Assembly (NCBI GenBank): GCA_047623555.1
Contig: JBLHMP010000098.1
Span: 1-12,466, forward strand
Length of the DNA stretch: 12,466 nt
Direction of reading: 5' to 3'
Source of the DNA: NORP181 sp047623555
Lineage (GTDB): Bacteria; Pseudomonadota; Alphaproteobacteria; Rhodobacterales; Rhodobacteraceae
Each line of letters opens with the position of its first letter. The first letter of the stretch is position 1. Under the pieces are notes generated by a model. The model saw nothing but the letters and a program-made list of their open reading frames with translations. It searched no databases and had not been told where the DNA came from. The position numbers and the translations under genes were made by a program. Below are positions 7,019 through 12,466 of this stretch, piece after piece.

Positions 7019-7741
7019 TTAACCGGGACTCATCCAAAATCTGGCTGGCAGCTCGGTTTTTGTGGCCTTGAGTTCGTTTTCTTCACGGGCAAAGACTATT
7101 TTGACATTGTCGATGGCGCGGCGCAGATGGTCCTGCATGCTGGCCGAGACCTGTTCCTTGTCCCGCGCCTGCAACCCATCGACGATATTGCCATGATCAA
7201 TCATCGCCAATTCCTGTGCGATTTTTAGCCGCGATGACATGAACCGCGCCCGCCACAACCGGGCGTGATATTGTTTGTGGGTCTTGATCAGCGACAGGTT
7301 TTTGGTTGAGGCAACAATTGCCTCGTGAAACTGCATATCAGTTTGGAAAAATGCAATTGGATCAGCGGTTTCAGACGTCGCCAGCATGGTTTTGTGCAGC
7401 GCCTCGATCGTATCAAACTCATCACTGGTGATTTCATCGCAGGCGCATTCACCAGCCAAAGCCTCAAGCGCCGATTGCACCAACAACAAATGCGTCACTT
7501 CGATCAGCGACGGGTTTGCCACGACCGGGCTTTTGGCTGGGACCATCTCAACCAACCCTTCGCCCTCAAGCGTTAACAAAGCCTCGCGCAGCGGCGTGCG
7601 GCTGACCCCGAGGGCGGCCGAGGTTTCACGTTCCGGGATATTGTGGCCGGGTTTCAGATCCCCCAGCAGAATCCGTTTGCGCAACACATCGGCAATCTGA
7701 TCACCAAGCCGTTGCCGAGAAAGCGGCGGAAGTTCAATCAT
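7019..7741 (-). CDS. GntR-family transcriptional regulator, FCD (FadR) subfamily
   Basis: A 240-aa one-component repressor. The N-terminal winged HTH (about 8-72) includes ERETSAALGVSRTPLREAL and GLVEM. The C-terminal all-helical FCD domain (about 80-215) keeps the metal/ligand site set D135 and H139 (FFQTDMQFHEA), H183 (MIDHGNIV) and H205 (DHLRRA). FCD regulators typically bind carboxylates or sugar acids. It is transcribed divergently from the FAH-aldehyde dehydrogenase-SDR operon with 257 bp between starts, so it very probably controls that operon, likely as a repressor released by a pathway intermediate. I chose the ATG at 7741 because GAAGG lies upstream at suitable spacing and MIELPPLSRQRLGDQ is a normal start for the subfamily. 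The 13-residue extension to 7780 has no such support. Confidence 0.93.
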   Translation of the reverse strand: MIELPPLSRQRLGDQIADVLRKRILLGDLKPGHNIPERETSAALGVSRTPLREALLTLEGEGLVEMVPAKSPVVANPSLIEVTHLLLVQSALEALAGECACDEITSDEFDTIEALHKTMLATSETADPIAFFQTDMQFHEAIVASTKNLSLIKTHKQYHARLWRARFMSSRLKIAQELAMIDHGNIVDGLQARDKEQVSASMQDHLRRAIDNVKIVFAREENELKATKTELPARFWMSPG

Positions 7742-7998
7742 CAGAGTTTGCCTTCGTTTGCTACAACGTTCAATCACCAAAAGTGCTGACTTTATACGCC
7801 GGGTTCTGACTTAATCATATGGACAAAACACCCGTCAGAAAACCGCAGCTATTGATTTCAGCGCCAGATCCAAATCCTAACACAGCCATTTGCCCTGACC
7901 GGGACGGTAAGTGGTATATCACTCTGTCATTCTTGCCATGCATCTGGTTTATGGTCAGTTACATCAGCTCAGTTGGGGTTGATCGCGAGGGAATTCAC
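7742..7998. promoter_or_regulatory. Divergent control region between the GntR gene and the catabolic operon
   Basis: This 257-bp gap must hold both promoters. Two direct copies of CTGACTT (7786-7792 and 7806-7812) are spaced 20 bp apart, roughly two helical turns, close to the regulator start. GTGGTATATCAC (7911-7922) is palindromic in 5 of 6 base pairs and has the size and symmetry of FCD/GntR operators. TTGCCC (7890-7895) with TATATC (7915-7920) could be a -35/-10 pair, although the spacing of 19 bp is long. In-frame sequence upstream of 7999 is open back to 7819, but its translation is unlike the FAH family. GAGGGAA (7987-7993) is the ribosome binding site for 7999. Confidence 0.35.
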
Positions 7999-9138
7999 AT
8001 GACCATACTTCCTGAGAACGCAACACTTTTGGGCCGCGTCTGGAATGCGGACGCCCAAGGCCCATCCGTTGTCACAATCCGCGCAGGTGAGGTCATCGAC
8101 ATCACCTCAAAAACCGCGCCGCTTGTGCGCGACATCTGCGAGATGGACGCCCCATCGGCCTATGTGACCGGCAGCATTGGCAATTCACTGGGGTCGGTTG
8201 ACGACATCCTGTCCGCGCCGGTTGGCGATATGGAGCAAACCCATTTCCTGGCGCCCTGTGATCTGCAGTCTATCAAGGCCTGCGGCGTCACATTTGCCAG
8301 CTCTATGGTCGAACGGGTGATCGAAGAGCAGGCCGCTGGCGACCCCCTCAAGGCCGAAGCGATCCGCAAACGGGTTGGCCAGACCATTGGTGACAGCCTC
8401 AACAACATTGTTCCGGGATCAAAAGAAGCAGCCCAAGTCAAGGCGGCGCTAATCAAAGAGGGCCTGTGGTCGCAATACCTTGAGGTTGGCATTGGCCCCG
8501 ACGCCGAAGTGTTCTCAAAGGCGCAAATCCTGTCCTCGATGGGCAATGGTGCGCCGGTTGGCCTGCACCCGATTTCAAACTGGAACAACCCAGAACCCGA
8601 AGTGGTTTTGGCGGTCTCCTCCAAAGGCATCATCGTTGGCGCCACTCTGGGCAATGACGTCAATCTGCGCGATGTTGAAGGGCGTTCGGCGCTACTGCTG
8701 TCTAAGGCCAAAGACAACAATGCGTCCTGTTCTATCGGGCCGATGATCCGGTTGTTTGATGCGGATTATTCGCTGGATGACGTGCGCAAGGCCGACCTTG
8801 ATCTGACCGTCACCGGGCTGGATGGCTATGTGTTGCACGGCAAATCCACCATGCGCAAAATCAGCCGCGATCCGACTGATCTGGTCAAGGCCACTGTAGG
8901 GCGTCACCACCAATACCCCGATGGATTTATGCTGTTTTTGGGCACGCTGTTTGCCCCGACCGAGGACCGCGACATCCCCGGCCAGGGCTTTACCCATAAA
9001 CTGGGCGATGTGGTTAAAATCACCTCGCCAAAACTTGGACGCCTAACGAATTCTGTGCAATTATCAACCGAATGTATCGAATGGACATTTGGCACCCGCG
9101 CCCTGATGAGCAATCTGGCGCGCCGTAATCTTCTGTAA
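7999..9138 (+). CDS. FAH-superfamily 2-keto-3-deoxypentonate dehydratase, XylX-like
   Basis: A 379-aa fumarylacetoacetate-hydrolase superfamily enzyme. Long members of this type, with Caulobacter XylX as model, dehydrate 2-keto-3-deoxy-D-xylonate (or the L-arabonate isomer) to 2-oxoglutarate semialdehyde. Visible family blocks: LLGRVW (10-15), LAPCDLQSIKACGVTFA (84-100), GLWSQYLEVGIGPDAE (155-170), WNNPEPEVVL (195-204) with the metal-binding ExE pair E199/E201, GNDVNLRDVEGRSALLLSKA (218-237) with probable metal ligand D220, and PGQGFTHKLGD (327-337). I chose the ATG at 7999 (MTILPENATLLGRVW) from the GAGGGAA ribosome site and homology. It begins the operon, and the aldehyde dehydrogenase follows after 12 nt. 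The exact sugar (D-xylose, L-arabinose or D-arabinose route) cannot be decided from sequence by eye. Confidence 0.88.
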   Translation: MTILPENATLLGRVWNADAQGPSVVTIRAGEVIDITSKTAPLVRDICEMDAPSAYVTGSIGNSLGSVDDILSAPVGDMEQTHFLAPCDLQSIKACGVTFASSMVERVIEEQAAGDPLKAEAIRKRVGQTIGDSLNNIVPGSKEAAQVKAALIKEGLWSQYLEVGIGPDAEVFSKAQILSSMGNGAPVGLHPISNWNNPEPEVVLAVSSKGIIVGATLGNDVNLRDVEGRSALLLSKAKDNNASCSIGPMIRLFDADYSLDDVRKADLDLTVTGLDGYVLHGKSTMRKISRDPTDLVKATVGRHHQYPDGFMLFLGTLFAPTEDRDIPGQGFTHKLGDVVKITSPKLGRLTNSVQLSTECIEWTFGTRALMSNLARRNLL

Positions 9139-9150
9139 AGGAACGAAACT

Positions 9151-10656
9151 ATGCTGATGGGTACACATCTGATCGCCGGCCAATGGGTCGGCAGCGACGC
9201 AACATTCACCAATGAACCAACCACAGGCGAGCCGGATGTTTTCTCGGCTGGGAACGTCGATCTGGTTGATCAGGCCGCCAAAGCCGCCGAAGAGGCGTTT
9301 TGGTCCTATGGCTATTCCACCCGCGCCGAACGCGCCACATTCCTGCGCGCCATTGCTGATGAAATCAACGCCCGTGGCGATGCGATCACCGAAATGGGCT
9401 GCAAAGAAACCGGCCTGCCCGAGGGCCGCCTGATTGGCGAACGTGGCCGCACCACCGGCCAGCTGGTGCTGTTCGCCGACCACATCGAATCCGGTGATTA
9501 TCTGGATCGCCGCCATGATGCGGCATTGCCCGATCGCGCCCCGCTGCCGCGTCCCGAAATCTTTATGATGCAACGCCCCATTGGCCCGGTTGCCGTATTC
9601 GGCGCCTCAAACTTTCCGCTGGCATTTTCCACGGCTGGTGGTGACACTGCTGCCGCCTTTGCAGCAGGTTGCCCGGTTGTGGTCAAAGGCCATTCGGCCC
9701 ATCCCGGCACCTCCGATTTGGTGGCCCAGGCCATCGACGCCGCCATCAAAACCTGCGGCATCCATCCCGGCGTCTTTAGCCTGATCCAGGGTGGCAACCG
9801 CGCTGTTGGCGTGGCGACCGTCCAACACCCGCTGATCCGCGCCGTTGGGTTCACCGGCTCACTCGGCGGCGGTCGTGCCTTGTTTGACCTCTGCGCAAGC
9901 CGTGCGGAACCGATCCCGTTCTTTGGTGAACTTGGCTCGGTCAACCCCATGTTTATCCTCAACAATGCCCTTTCTGCACGCGGTACTGCCATCGCCGCAG
10001 GCTGGGCCGGATCGCTGACAATGGGCGCCGGACAGTTCTGTACCAACCCCGGCATCGCAGTGGTTATCGATGGCCCGAAGGCATCCGCATTCCTGAAGGC
10101 GACAGAAACCGCCCTCGCCCCGATCGGCGCGCAAATCATGCTGACCGACGGAATTGCATCGGCGTACCATCAGGGCCGCGACCGACTGGCCGCCACCAAA
10201 GGCGTGCAAGAGGTGCTGACCTCCAGCTGCGACATGCGCAATGCCACGCCCTATCTATTCGCCACCACCGCCGCCGAATGGCTGGCCAATGGCGAACTGG
10301 GCGAAGAGGTCTTTGGCCCCCTCGGCATGGTTGTAACGGCGCGTGACATGGACGAAGTCGCCGCCGTCGCGCGCTCCTTGCAAGGCCAGCTGACCTGCAC
10401 CCTGCACATGGACGATGCCGACACCGCCGATGCCCAACGCCTGATGCCAATCTTAGAACGCAAAGCCGGCCGCATTCTGGCCAACGGCTTCCCCACCGGC
10501 GTCGAGGTTTGCGACACCATGGTGCACGGCGGCCCCTACCCGGCCTCAACCAATTTCGGCGCAACTTCGGTGGGCACATTGTCCATCCGCCGCTTTTTGC
10601 GCCCGATCTCCTACCAGAACATCCCACACAACGTTCTGCCGGGTGATCTGGCATGA
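9151..10656 (+). CDS. 2-oxoglutarate semialdehyde (2,5-dioxovalerate) dehydrogenase
   Basis: A 501-aa cytoplasmic aldehyde dehydrogenase that oxidises 2-oxoglutarate semialdehyde to 2-oxoglutarate with NAD(P)+, the last step of oxidative pentose and sugar-acid routes. Catalytic residues are intact: N154 (FGASNFPLAF), K179 (VVVKGH), the general base E260 (FFGELGSVNP), nucleophile C297 (GAGQFCTNPG) and cofactor-binding E387 (EEVFGPLG). The FTGSLGGGRALFD block (234-246) and overall sequence are typical of the DopDH/KGSADH branch. The start at 9151 is set by AAGGA (9138-9142), which overlaps the stop codon of the upstream gene. The 3' end overlaps the SDR gene by 4 nt (ATGA), indicating translational coupling. 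It fits directly as the enzyme taking the product of the upstream dehydratase. Confidence 0.93.
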   Translation: MLMGTHLIAGQWVGSDATFTNEPTTGEPDVFSAGNVDLVDQAAKAAEEAFWSYGYSTRAERATFLRAIADEINARGDAITEMGCKETGLPEGRLIGERGRTTGQLVLFADHIESGDYLDRRHDAALPDRAPLPRPEIFMMQRPIGPVAVFGASNFPLAFSTAGGDTAAAFAAGCPVVVKGHSAHPGTSDLVAQAIDAAIKTCGIHPGVFSLIQGGNRAVGVATVQHPLIRAVGFTGSLGGGRALFDLCASRAEPIPFFGELGSVNPMFILNNALSARGTAIAAGWAGSLTMGAGQFCTNPGIAVVIDGPKASAFLKATETALAPIGAQIMLTDGIASAYHQGRDRLAATKGVQEVLTSSCDMRNATPYLFATTAAEWLANGELGEEVFGPLGMVVTARDMDEVAAVARSLQGQLTCTLHMDDADTADAQRLMPILERKAGRILANGFPTGVEVCDTMVHGGPYPASTNFGATSVGTLSIRRFLRPISYQNIPHNVLPGDLA

Positions 10657-11456
10657 TGAAAAACCTGTTTAACGTCAAAGACAGCGTTGTTCTGGTGTCT
10701 GGCGGCAGTCGCGGCATTGGGCTTGCGATGGCCGAAGCCTTTGCAGAACAGGGCGCAACAGTCATCATCACTGGGCGTCAGGCCCAAACGTTGATTGACG
10801 CCTGCAAAGGTGCCAATCAACCGATGAGCTATCAGGTCTGCGATGTTGCCGATACCGACGCCATCAATACCTGTGTCGCCGACGTAATCGCCAAACATGG
10901 CCGCATCGACACGCTGATCAACTGCGCCGGCATCAACATCCGCAAACCGGTGACCGATTTCAGCCCGGACGAGTACGACCAAATCCTCAACATCAACCTG
11001 CGCGGCGCGTTTTTCATGGCGCAAACGGTCGGCAAACAGATGATCAAACAAGGCAGCGGCAGCCAGATTAACATCGATAGCCTGTCCACCTATGGCTCGC
11101 TTGCGCAGGTCGCGCCCTACGGAATGAGCAAATCCGGCCTCTCAAGCATGACTCGTCTGATGGCACTGGAATGGGGCAAACACGGCGTTCGGGTAAACGG
11201 GCTGGCGCCGGGGTTCATCCTGACCGACCTGACCCGCAAACTCTGGTCAGACCCAAATCTCCAGGCCTGGAATCGATCCGTCACGCCAATGCAACGCATG
11301 GGTGATGTCGACGATCTGGTGGGCACCGCGATTTTCCTCGCCTCGCCCGCCGCCTCCTACCTGACCGGCCAAATCATCCGCGTCGATGGCGGCACCTCCG
11401 CAGGCATCAACTGGCCCATTTCTGGCGATTTCCAAGTCACCACAAACGACGAATAA
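10653..11456 (+). CDS. SDR-family oxidoreductase (gluconate 5-dehydrogenase-like)
   Basis: A 267-aa classical short-chain dehydrogenase. The Rossmann cofactor motif is SGGSRGIG (16-23) in place of the usual TGxxxGIG, NCAG lies at 90-93, and the catalytic tetrad is N115, S143, Y156 and K160 (YGMSK). The C-terminal DGGTSAG block (245-251) is typical. A Thr or Arg near position 40-42 (TGR) suggests NADP(H) preference, but this is only a guess. The best-fitting subfamily is gluconate 5-dehydrogenase or 2-keto-3-deoxygluconate 5-dehydrogenase. In this operon it probably oxidises a sugar or sugar acid feeding the dehydratase and semialdehyde dehydrogenase. The start ATG overlaps the upstream stop, and ATG 10656 is an equally possible start one codon later. 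It is the last intact gene before the IS debris, so genes once downstream may have been lost. Confidence 0.92.
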   Translation: MMKNLFNVKDSVVLVSGGSRGIGLAMAEAFAEQGATVIITGRQAQTLIDACKGANQPMSYQVCDVADTDAINTCVADVIAKHGRIDTLINCAGINIRKPVTDFSPDEYDQILNINLRGAFFMAQTVGKQMIKQGSGSQINIDSLSTYGSLAQVAPYGMSKSGLSSMTRLMALEWGKHGVRVNGLAPGFILTDLTRKLWSDPNLQAWNRSVTPMQRMGDVDDLVGTAIFLASPAASYLTGQIIRVDGGTSAGINWPISGDFQVTTNDE

Positions 11457-11490
11457 CCCCGGATTCTTCTCGTCAAAAATACCTTCTGCC
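11457..11490 (-). repeat. Shared intergenic motif, copy B (after the SDR gene)
   Basis: On the - strand it begins GGCAG, then AAGGTATTTTTGACGAGAAG, then AATCCGGGG. It aligns with 4756-4787 with the same order of blocks: GGCAG, TATTTT(C/T)GA, a purine-rich AGAA, and a G-run. It lies directly at the stop codon of the SDR gene and before the IS481 remnant. It has no hairpin and no strong terminator features, so its role is unknown. Confidence 0.45.
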
Positions 11491-11503
11491 AGAGGCAAAA
11501 CCT

Positions 11504-11678
11504 GTCACATCCCGGACGGTAGTATGGCTGTTTCTTGAACAGTTCCGGTTTGAGTTTGTGACAGTCCTTCATCGCTTGCAAGGGGGGCTTGCTGCCCAAA
11601 GCTGATTGTGGCAGTAGCTGGTTGTAAGCCAGACGTAGCGATGCAGGGTGGTTTCAATTTCTCACCAGATCGGAAGTG
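11504..11678 (-). pseudogene. IS481-type transposase, C-terminal fragment with frameshifts
   Basis: Read on the - strand across frames, this region gives HFRSGEKL, ETTLHRYVWL and YNQLLPQSALGSKPPLQAMK, then a KPELFKKQPYYRPGCD ending, the C-terminal signature of IS481-type DDE transposases. Two single-base losses break the frame, one between HFRSGEKL and ETTLH (about 11655) and one between VWL and YNQ (about 11628). The normal stop after GCD is missing: the frame runs on into the SDR 3' end, so the element was cut right at its 3' terminus. No catalytic region remains. The exact IS family (IS481 versus a related IS3 group) is from memory of the C-terminal pattern. Confidence 0.7.
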
Positions 11679-11741
11679 GTCTTGTCACGTTTACGTTCCG
11701 GTCTCTGAACTCATTTATGCGGCCTTTCGCTCAAAAGCCAA

Positions 11742-11778
11742 GCACTGCCTGACAGCACATGCTTGCATGTGTGAGAAG
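11742..11778 (+). repeat. Palindromic insertion element, copy 1
   Basis: This 37-bp segment interrupts the orfB sequence between the codons for SP and LAFERKAA; removing it restores SPLAFERKAA in one frame. It has the flank CACTGCCTGACAG (11743-11755), a perfect hairpin CACATGC-TT-GCATGTG (11756-11771) and the tail TGAGAAG. It shares the flank and architecture with the copy at 12136-12173 on the other strand, and more weakly with 12000-12039. Confidence 0.6.
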
Positions 11779-11999
11779 GGGGCTTTTACGGCCTAACGAC
11801 GAATGCCGCCGCCGTGGGTTATAAAACCCGTTGATATACTGGAAGATCGCGCCTTCTGCCTGACGACGTGTCTCCCAACGGTTGCGCCAGATCAGCTCAG
11901 CCTTGATGGATTAAGAACGTCTCAACCATCGAATTGCCGCAGCGCCACGGCCATATCCAATGCCCGGATTGCTAGATCCCGTTTCATCCGGTTACTGAC

Positions 12000-12039
12000 C
12001 GTTGCCCGGCAGGGTCATGCGCAGCATGATCCCGAGAGG
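12000..12039 (+). repeat. Palindromic insertion element, copy 3 (weaker match)
   Basis: The flank CGTTGCCCGGCAG (12000-12012) matches 9 of 13 positions of copies 1 and 2. It is followed by TCATGC-GCA-GCATGA (12015-12029), whose stem extends as GGG/CCC across a one-base bulge. The tail CGAGAGG resembles TGAGAAG of copy 1. It lies between the orfB start and the NRMKRDL core piece, where orfB sequence is missing, so it may mark a deletion junction and not a simple insertion. Confidence 0.4.
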
Positions 12040-12135
12040 GGGCCCAGCCGATGACGCGGCACAAAAACTCGACTGGCCAGACCTCTTTCCAGGCATCAAT
12101 GAAGGCGAACCTCACCGACTTTGGCCTGCAAAGAA

Positions 12136-12173
12136 GCCTAACTGTGAATGTGGCATTCACCTGTCGGCCAGTG
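12136..12173 (-). repeat. Palindromic insertion element, copy 2
   Basis: On the - strand this 38-bp segment separates EVLKKVAI from FFAGQSR* at the end of orfA. Removing it rejoins them in frame as VAIFFAGQSR*. It has the flank CACTGGCCGACAG (12161-12173), 11 of 13 identical to copy 1, a perfect hairpin GTGAATG-CCA-CATTCAC (12144-12160) and the tail AGTTAGGC. The hairpin arms differ in sequence from copy 1 yet are fully self-complementary. Confidence 0.6.
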
Positions 12174-12288
12174 GATCGCCACTTTTTTTAACACTTCCCT
12201 CTCCTCGCGCAGAAGCCGGACTTCTTTGCCAAGGCGGGTGTTCTCTTTCTCGACCCTCCGTGCCAATAAGAGTGAGACATATTGGTTG

Positions 12289-12306
12289 CTCAAGTTTACA
12301 CTTGAG
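12289..12306. repeat. Perfect inverted repeat upstream of the right-edge transposase start
   Basis: CTCAAGT-TTAC-ACTTGAG is a perfect 7-bp inverted repeat with a 4-nt loop. It lies 19 nt before the ATG at 12326 and just inside the point where the older IS3 orfA sequence stops being recognisable. It may be part of the terminal or subterminal region of the right-hand IS, or an operator or hairpin controlling its transposase. Confidence 0.45.
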
Positions 12307-12325
12307 GGTGCAGGGGAACGAACCC

Positions 12326-12466
12326 ATGGTTATGCCCTCACAGGACCTGCTTGCAGCGGTTGCTGCGTCTGATGCAACCCCACCGGCTGAGCCCGATGCC
12401 CGTGTTGTCCCCGCACCTGTGGTGCCGACAGCCGAACTGACGGATTTGCCGAAGCGGCGGCGTTTC
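12326..12466 (+). CDS. Probable transposase orfA N-terminus (IS3-like), runs off the window
   Basis: An ATG at 12326 follows a good ribosome site (AGGGGA, 12312-12317) and opens a frame of 47 codons to the window end without a stop. The product begins MVMPSQDLLAAVAASDA, is Ala/Pro-rich, and ends ELTDLPKRRRF. A basic KRRRF followed by the helix-turn-helix is how many IS3-type OrfA proteins start, but the HTH itself lies outside the window, so the call rests on the leader, the KRRRF motif and the position inside an IS cluster. An alternative start is ATG 12332. It appears intact as far as visible, unlike the remnants to its left, and probably belongs to a younger element inserted into the old orfA. 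Confidence 0.5.
   Translation, partial: MVMPSQDLLAAVAASDATPPAEPDARVVPAPVVPTAELTDLPKRRRF

Larger units (their letters stand above)
11715..12263 (-). pseudogene. Degenerate IS3-family orfA/orfB transposase remnant
   Basis: On the - strand, from high to low coordinates: an orfA coiled-coil end (RRVEKENTRLGKEVRLLREE, then EVLKKVAI, to 12174) with a T7/A7 run at 12183-12189 like the IS3 programmed-frameshift slip site. Then FFAGQSR* (12112-12135), an orfB start RFAFIDAWKEVWPVEFL (to about 12061), a core piece NRMKRDLAIRALDMAVALR (11937-11993), NSMVETF (11915-11935), KAELIWRNRWETRRQAEGAI and on through HSSLGRKSP (11779-11904), and a final LAFERKAA* (11715-11741). The orfB middle is deleted (the piece with the second catalytic Asp), frames break at about 11935 and 11905, and palindromic inserts separate AI from FFA and SP from LAF. 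It is non-functional. The orfA N-terminus is absent beyond about 12263. Confidence 0.8.

Noticed and set aside
7819..7998. 60-residue N-terminal extension of the FAH-family protein, with a hydrophobic stretch resembling a membrane segment
   Set aside because: The family starts near the LLGR motif, and 7999 has its own good ribosome site. The upstream frame is the divergent control region and is open by chance.
11504..12173. CRISPR array or integron attC interpretation of the repeated palindromes
   Set aside because: The spacing is irregular (about 220 and 120 bp), copies lie in both orientations, the sequences between are transposase fragments and not spacers or cassettes, and no cas or integrase gene is visible.
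12148..12372. Open frame on + (74 codons) across the IS3 remnant
   Set aside because: The sequence reads as transposase on the opposite strand, and the + frame crosses the junction into the right-hand element.

Overview
The window looks like chromosomal DNA of an alphaproteobacterium, most likely a Rhodobacteraceae (Roseobacter-type) marine bacterium. Reasons: moderate-to-high GC, an aerobic-type CobS/CobT cobaltochelatase pair very close in sequence to the roseobacter versions as I remember them, a ChvI-like response regulator, an FCD/GntR regulator next to Weimberg-type sugar-acid genes, and IS3/IS481-type insertion-sequence debris. No database search was possible, so family names rest on motif and sequence recognition.

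Layout. Positions 1-1000 hold the 3' tail of an unknown gene, a doubtful 65-aa ORF and an orphan OmpR/PhoB-type (ChvI-like) response regulator. Positions 1124-4721 carry cobS, an Asp/Glu-racemase-family gene and cobT on the + strand. The three genes are tightly packed, and the racemase-like gene sits between the two chelatase subunits. CobN, the large chelatase subunit, is not in the window. Next come a three-domain-length Xaa-Pro aminopeptidase (M24B) and a small DUF427 protein. These face a convergent FCD-type GntR regulator on the - strand.

Positions 7999-11456 form a catabolic operon divergent from that regulator: an FAH-superfamily 2-keto-3-deoxy-pentonate dehydratase (XylX-like), an alpha-ketoglutarate-semialdehyde dehydrogenase with all catalytic residues, and an SDR oxidoreductase overlapping it by 4 nt (ATGA). 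Together the first two would turn a 2-keto-3-deoxypentonate into 2-oxoglutarate, the lower half of the Weimberg pathway. The SDR probably oxidises an upstream sugar or sugar acid. The GntR protein is the likely repressor. No sugar-acid dehydratase, lactonase or transporter is present in the window.

From 11457 to the end is an IS graveyard. It holds a frameshifted C-terminal piece of an IS481-type transposase, then an IS3-type orfA/orfB pair on the - strand broken by frameshifts and internal deletions, then the first 47 codons of a probable second transposase orfA running off the + end. The most unusual observation is here: the dead IS3 element contains two clear and one weaker copy of a palindromic element of about 37-40 bp. 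The copies share a 13-base flank but have different, self-complementary hairpin arms, and they lie in both orientations. They look like a small non-autonomous palindromic repeat that has colonised the dead IS.
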